64,000 nt of DNA. It comes from Tamlana sp038148895 (GTDB lineage: Bacteria > Bacteroidota > Bacteroidia > Flavobacteriales > Flavobacteriaceae). The stretch lies in NCBI GenBank assembly GCA_038148895.1, contig JBBVGQ010000001.1. The stretch is one strand, 5' to 3'. A program made the translations under genes and the position numbers. Under the pieces are notes generated by a model. That model did not search any database, was not told the origin of the DNA, and saw only the letters and a program-made list of their open reading frames with translations. Below are positions 60,953-64,000 of the stretch, one piece after another; positions within the stretch are counted from its first letter, which is position 1, and each line of letters starts with the position of its first letter.

Positions 60953-61029
60953 GGTCTGGTAGTTCAGTTGGTTAGAATGTCGCCCTGTCACGGCGAAGGT
61001 CGCGGGTTCGAGTCCCGTCCAGACCGCCA
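60953..61029 (+). tRNA. tRNA-Asp (anticodon GTC)
   Basis: A complete cloverleaf: acceptor GGTCTGG (60953-60959) pairs with CCAGACC (61019-61025); D arm TAGTTCAGTTGGTTAGA; anticodon stem CGCC/GGCG around CTGTCAC, so the anticodon is GTC; T arm CGCGGGTTCGAGTCCCG. The discriminator base is G and CCA is encoded (61027-61029). Its own promoter and terminator flank it. Confidence 0.98.
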
Positions 61030-61036
61030 AATTGCT

Positions 61037-61065
61037 AAAAGCTCTAAGAGATTAGGGCTTTTTTT
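61037..61065 (+). terminator. Terminator of tRNA-Asp
   Basis: AAAGCTCTAA, GAGA, TTAGGGCTTT and more T's: a 10-bp stem with one G-T pair and a GNRA loop. Confidence 0.85.
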
Positions 61066-61090
61066 GGCAAGTTAAAGAAGTTGTGTTGTT

Positions 61091-61186
61091 CACGCACCAA
61101 GCGTGATGTAGTTTACCAAAGTAATATTTGGTAACCAATGGAAAGCTTTCCTTTTCCGATGTTTCGGAATTGGGATGCTTTTTTGT
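61091..61186 (+). ncRNA. Hairpin cluster with terminal T-run, possible small RNA
   Basis: Four hairpins in 80 bases: CACGC/GCGTG (61091-61105), an 8-bp perfect TTACCAAA/TTTGGTAA (61113-61134), GGAAAGCTTTCC (61140-61151) and TTCCGA/TCGGAA (61154-61169). AAAGC (61142-61146) can instead pair with GCTTT (61177-61181) around the last one, making a terminator-like end with TTTTTTG. No TAnnTTTG element is seen upstream, so if transcribed it would depend on read-through from the tRNA. Not matched to a known RNA. Confidence 0.28.
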
Positions 61187-61217
61187 TTTAGGACAATTTA
61201 AGCTGGAAAATTGCTTC

Positions 61218-61363
61218 TACATTTCTGATGTTCTATCCTTCAAATTAATCCCTTTCGAAATGCGTTTATAACTACCCTTTTCTAAATTGGTTTTTGCAGA
61301 ATCAGCTATAGTTTCAGTATCAAGAATGCCTTTATAGATATTAAAAGTATCAATTGCTCTTAA
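61218..61363 (-). pseudogene. Possible gene remnant (open segment without start)
   Basis: On the minus strand 48 codons run open from a TGA to a TAG, with protein-like composition ('RAIDTFNIYKGILDTETIADS', 'NLEKGSYKRISKGIN'), but no start codon and no longer frame upstream. It may be the tail of a lost gene; no family recognised. Chance cannot be ruled out. Confidence 0.2.
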
Positions 61364-61498
61364 TCAAGGTTGACCCCTATTGTTTAGAAAAATCAAAACT
61401 TTTGAATTCAACTATTCAAACCTGACTGATGGATATCATTTTGGGTCTTTTCAACATATGCTACATTAAGGTCAACTATTATTAACACATAAATTATC

Positions 61499-62515
61499 AT
61501 GAAAAGAGAATTTTTACTTTCAATCGTTTTACTTTTTGTGGTTGTTGGTTATTCAACAGCGCAGAAGTCAGTTGCATTACACAGCAACGGAACCACTACT
61601 ATTTTTGGTGGTGATACTCCTTTAACGGAGGCCTACGACGCAGCGGCTACCGGTGATACCTTGTATGTTTCAGGAGGTAATTTTGTATCTCCAACTACCA
61701 TTGATAAAGGACTGGTTATTATCGGTGCGGGGTTTGATACAGATTCTACTGCGGTAACAGGGAAAACCTATATTTACAGTTCTGCCGTTAATTCTGGTAG
61801 AATTGAAATAGGAAGTAATGCCTCAAATTTATATATGGAAGGCATTCATTTTCAAGGAGGTTTATTTAAAACAGATGCCGCTATTACAGGTTTTACTTTA
61901 ATTAGAGTAAAGCTTAATGATTTAATTTTTTCCAATACCGGGGTAATACCAACAAATGCCTCTATAATTCAATGTGATATCGCGAATGATGTTAATATTA
62001 CAGGAGTAACCTATTCGGTAATTTCAAATTGTATTTTAAGGGGAAAAATACTTAACTCAAATTCCAATGTTTTCAAGAATAATGTTATAACGCGTTCAGA
62101 TGGATTTGGTAGCTTACAGAATTGCGACTCAAATACCTTTACAAACAATATTTTCACTGCTATTCATTTACTTTCAGATGGTGCCTGTAGTTACAATAAT
62201 TTTCAATACAACATTTTTTCTCAGGCATCACCGGCACTTGGAACAGGGAATACAGATTTAAATAATTTTAAAGGGATTGATATAGCAAATGTCTTTGTTG
62301 ATTTTGGGTCGTCAGATTTTCATTTATTGCCAGATGCGTCCTCAACATATTTGGGTGATGATGCAACCGAAGTGGGCATGTATGGAGGCTTATTACCGTT
62401 TAAAGAAGGAGCAGTGCCAGTTAATCCGCATATTTCATTTAAATCTATACAAACCACTTCAGACAGTAATGGATTCTTGAATGTTTCTTTTAGAGTAGAA
62501 GCACAACAAAATTAG
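61499..62515 (+). CDS. Secreted right-handed beta-helix-like protein
   Basis: A 338-residue protein with a signal peptide ('EFLLSIVLLFVVVGYSTAQ'). The body shows a parallel beta-helix pattern with Asn ladders ('NSNVFKNNVITRSDGFGSLQNCDSNTFTNNIF', 'CSYNNFQYNIFS') and a start like 'TEAYDAAATGDTLYVSGGNF', as in pectate-lyase-like and surface-adhesin folds. The end, 'SFKSIQTTSDSNGFLNVSFRVEAQQN', is not a sorting domain. No catalytic residues can be named. It lies 2 bases before the YQYWFD-repeat gene and is surely cotranscribed with it; the two may act together at the cell surface. Confidence 0.78.
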   Translation: MKREFLLSIVLLFVVVGYSTAQKSVALHSNGTTTIFGGDTPLTEAYDAAATGDTLYVSGGNFVSPTTIDKGLVIIGAGFDTDSTAVTGKTYIYSSAVNSGRIEIGSNASNLYMEGIHFQGGLFKTDAAITGFTLIRVKLNDLIFSNTGVIPTNASIIQCDIANDVNITGVTYSVISNCILRGKILNSNSNVFKNNVITRSDGFGSLQNCDSNTFTNNIFTAIHLLSDGACSYNNFQYNIFSQASPALGTGNTDLNNFKGIDIANVFVDFGSSDFHLLPDASSTYLGDDATEVGMYGGLLPFKEGAVPVNPHISFKSIQTTSDSNGFLNVSFRVEAQQN

Positions 62516-62517
62516 TT

Positions 62518-63933
62518 ATGAAACGGTTACTAAAAATTGGGTTATTATTTTTCACAAACTATCTTTTTGTAGGCTTTTATTGTATGGCTCAAAATAATAT
62601 TTCGAGTTACCAATATTGGTTTGATAATGACTACGGAGTAAATACCCACACAATGGTTTCTCCGATGGAAAACTTTGAATTAAATTCCGCAATATCTCTC
62701 GAAACTATAACAGACGGACTTCATGTATTTCATATTCGTTTTAAAGATACGGATGATCGTTGGAGCATCACCTCTAGTGATTTTTTCTACTACAATGATT
62801 TAATAACCAATAATATCAATAGTTATCAATATTGGTTTGACAGTGACTATGATTCGAACATCCATACATCGGTTTCACCAACAGATAAATTGGGATTGAA
62901 TACCCTAATTCCTCTTGAAACTTTAGCCAATGGATTACATAGCTTTAATATTCGGTTTAGAGATGACAAAAATAGGTGGAGCATTCCCTCAATTGATTTT
63001 TTCTATTTCACCGAATTAACCACAAATAATATTGATAGCTATCAATATTGGTTTGATAATGATTATGGTAATCAAACTACCGAAACCGTTTCACCGAGTG
63101 GACAATTAATGTTAAACACGTCAATTTCTCTTGAAACTATAACGGACGAATTGCATCTTTTTAGCATTCGTTTTAAAGATGATAAAGGTATTTGGAGCGT
63201 TCCGCAGAATCAATATTTTTATTATCATGAGTTAACCGATAGCAACATTTTGGCCTATCAATATTGGTTTGATAATGATATTGATACCAATACGCTTGTT
63301 TCAACTACACCAGTACAACACATGCAGTTAACCGAGATGATTCCTATTGAGGATATTGAAGAAGGCTTGCATATTTTTAGTGTCAGGTTTAAGGATGATA
63401 AAGGCAGTTGGAGTGTACCAGTGAATCAGTATTTTTATAAATCCAACCATGTAGTTGATAATGAAATTACGGGATACCGCTATTGGTTAAATGATGATAT
63501 TAATAGTGCAATTTATGTTACCATAGATAATCCAACTAAATTGTTGAATTTAAGTGAGGACATTGATTTTCCTGGTCTTGCACTTGGAGATTACACCATT
63601 CATTTTCAATTTAAAGATTCGTCAAATCATTGGAGTGTGGTCACATCAGATGAATTTGCGTTAACAAGTCTTAGCGTTATTGATAACACGTTTGAAAAAT
63701 TTATCACGGCTTATCCAAATCCCACAAAAAGTGAGGTCAATTTTGATTTGGGAGAAAGTTACGGTTTAATTCAGGTAAAGATATTTGACAATTTGGGTAG
63801 ACTGGTTCAACAAGAATCGTTTAGGAAATCACAAAAATTTAAATTGAACATAAACAACGACGCCGATGGAATTTATTTTGTCATCATTAAAGCCGATGAT
63901 AAAAAGGCAACTTTTAAGTTTATAAAATATTAA
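62518..63933 (+). CDS. T9SS protein of five tandem YQYWFD repeats
   Basis: A 471-residue protein: signal peptide (to about 25, 'GFYCMAQNN'), five repeats of about 72 residues starting near 28, 100, 174, 245 and 316, and a type A T9SS sorting domain (about 395-471: 'AYPNPTKSEVNFDLGES', 'KIFDNLGRLVQ', 'NNDADGIYFVIIKA'). Each repeat opens 'YQYWFDNDYG' (the fifth 'YRYWLNDDIN'), has an 'LETITDGLHVFHIRFKDDKGIWSV' middle, and reads as an all-beta, Ig-like unit. The Asp-rich opening could bind calcium. Surface-anchored or released; I know no named function. The gene ends 67 bases before the window edge. Confidence 0.85.
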   Translation: MKRLLKIGLLFFTNYLFVGFYCMAQNNISSYQYWFDNDYGVNTHTMVSPMENFELNSAISLETITDGLHVFHIRFKDTDDRWSITSSDFFYYNDLITNNINSYQYWFDSDYDSNIHTSVSPTDKLGLNTLIPLETLANGLHSFNIRFRDDKNRWSIPSIDFFYFTELTTNNIDSYQYWFDNDYGNQTTETVSPSGQLMLNTSISLETITDELHLFSIRFKDDKGIWSVPQNQYFYYHELTDSNILAYQYWFDNDIDTNTLVSTTPVQHMQLTEMIPIEDIEEGLHIFSVRFKDDKGSWSVPVNQYFYKSNHVVDNEITGYRYWLNDDINSAIYVTIDNPTKLLNLSEDIDFPGLALGDYTIHFQFKDSSNHWSVVTSDEFALTSLSVIDNTFEKFITAYPNPTKSEVNFDLGESYGLIQVKIFDNLGRLVQQESFRKSQKFKLNINNDADGIYFVIIKADDKKATFKFIKY

Positions 63934-64000
63934 AAGGTAAATATATATTCCGTTTACAGAAAATGGATGTTAGTTGGAAATTTATTTTGTAATGCGAAAC

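Larger units (their letters stand above)
61030..61498. other. 469-base gap after tRNA-Asp
   Basis: It holds the tRNA terminator (61037-61065), a cluster of hairpins ending in a T-run (61091-61186), and a minus-strand open segment without a start codon (61218-61363). No full gene seen. It may be a decayed region. Confidence 0.5.

Noticed and set aside
62600..63660. Regular repeats that might suggest a CRISPR array
   Set aside because: The period is about 215 bases, the repeats are in frame and diverged, and they encode the YQYWFD units.

Overview
The window looks like a chromosomal piece of a marine-type member of the Flavobacteriaceae (Bacteroidota). Signs seen directly: low GC content; almost no Shine-Dalgarno sequences and several TTG/GTG starts; promoters of the Bacteroidota type (TTG, 17-23 bases, TAnnTTTG); proteins with C-terminal sorting domains of the type IX secretion system (T9SS); a TonB-dependent receptor paired with a lipoprotein; atpD-atpC standing apart from the other ATP synthase genes; and the block glmS / DUF4270 / glycogen synthase N-domain / panC / panD that I know from flavobacterial chromosomes. 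No phage, transposase, integrase, CRISPR array or rRNA gene was seen. The one RNA gene I am sure of is tRNA-Asp(GTC).

Layout. 0-5.6 kb: MocR/PdxR-type regulator, DUF2007 protein, a DUF2975-DUF2975-XRE operon with a dyad-rich promoter, a small secreted protein, and a UmuC-UmuD translesion pair in the order umuC then umuD. 5.6-16.8 kb (mostly minus strand): atpC, atpD, an SGNH-hydrolase lipoprotein with its TonB receptor, glmS, a DUF4270 lipoprotein and a short glycogen/starch synthase. 17-21.8 kb (plus): panC, panD, flippase-like membrane protein, an esterase-fold protein that has lost its nucleophile, radA. 22-30.3 kb: two very large tandem paralogous T9SS-exported LamG proteins whose C-terminal halves and 3' flanks are nearly the same. 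30.5-37 kb: ileS, DksA-like protein, lspA, an OmpA-like envelope protein. 37-39.8 kb (minus): rimB-like protease, rimK, aspartoacylase-like protein, 5-formyl-THF cyclo-ligase. 40-48 kb: uvrC, a repeat protein coupled to a patatin/beta-barrel protein, tyrosine catabolism (hmgA, hppD) and a membrane protein. 48-52.4 kb: a polyamine operon (arginine decarboxylase, deoxyhypusine-synthase-like protein, GNAT-nitrilase fusion) behind a 260-base leader that folds well on paper. 52.5-54.8 kb: small acidic and VOC proteins, an RMD1/DUF155 membrane protein and a secreted paralogue of a neighbouring cytosolic protein. 54.8-58.6 kb (minus): three-gene polyprenyl-sugar/glycan operon. 58.9-64 kb: trxA, a ClpP-type protease, DUF58 protein, tRNA-Asp, a hairpin-rich gap, then a secreted beta-helix-like protein and a T9SS protein built of five YQYWFD repeats.

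Most genes are housekeeping. The parts most worth a second look are the structured leader and unusual gene content of the polyamine operon, the tandem T9SS paralogues with a shared upstream GATAAAA/TTTTATC element, the YQYWFD repeat protein with its partner, the rimB-rimK-aspartoacylase operon, the hairpin pair between atpD and atpC, and the esterase-fold pseudoenzyme next to radA. All pairings and motif matches were read by eye; no folding or database search was run.
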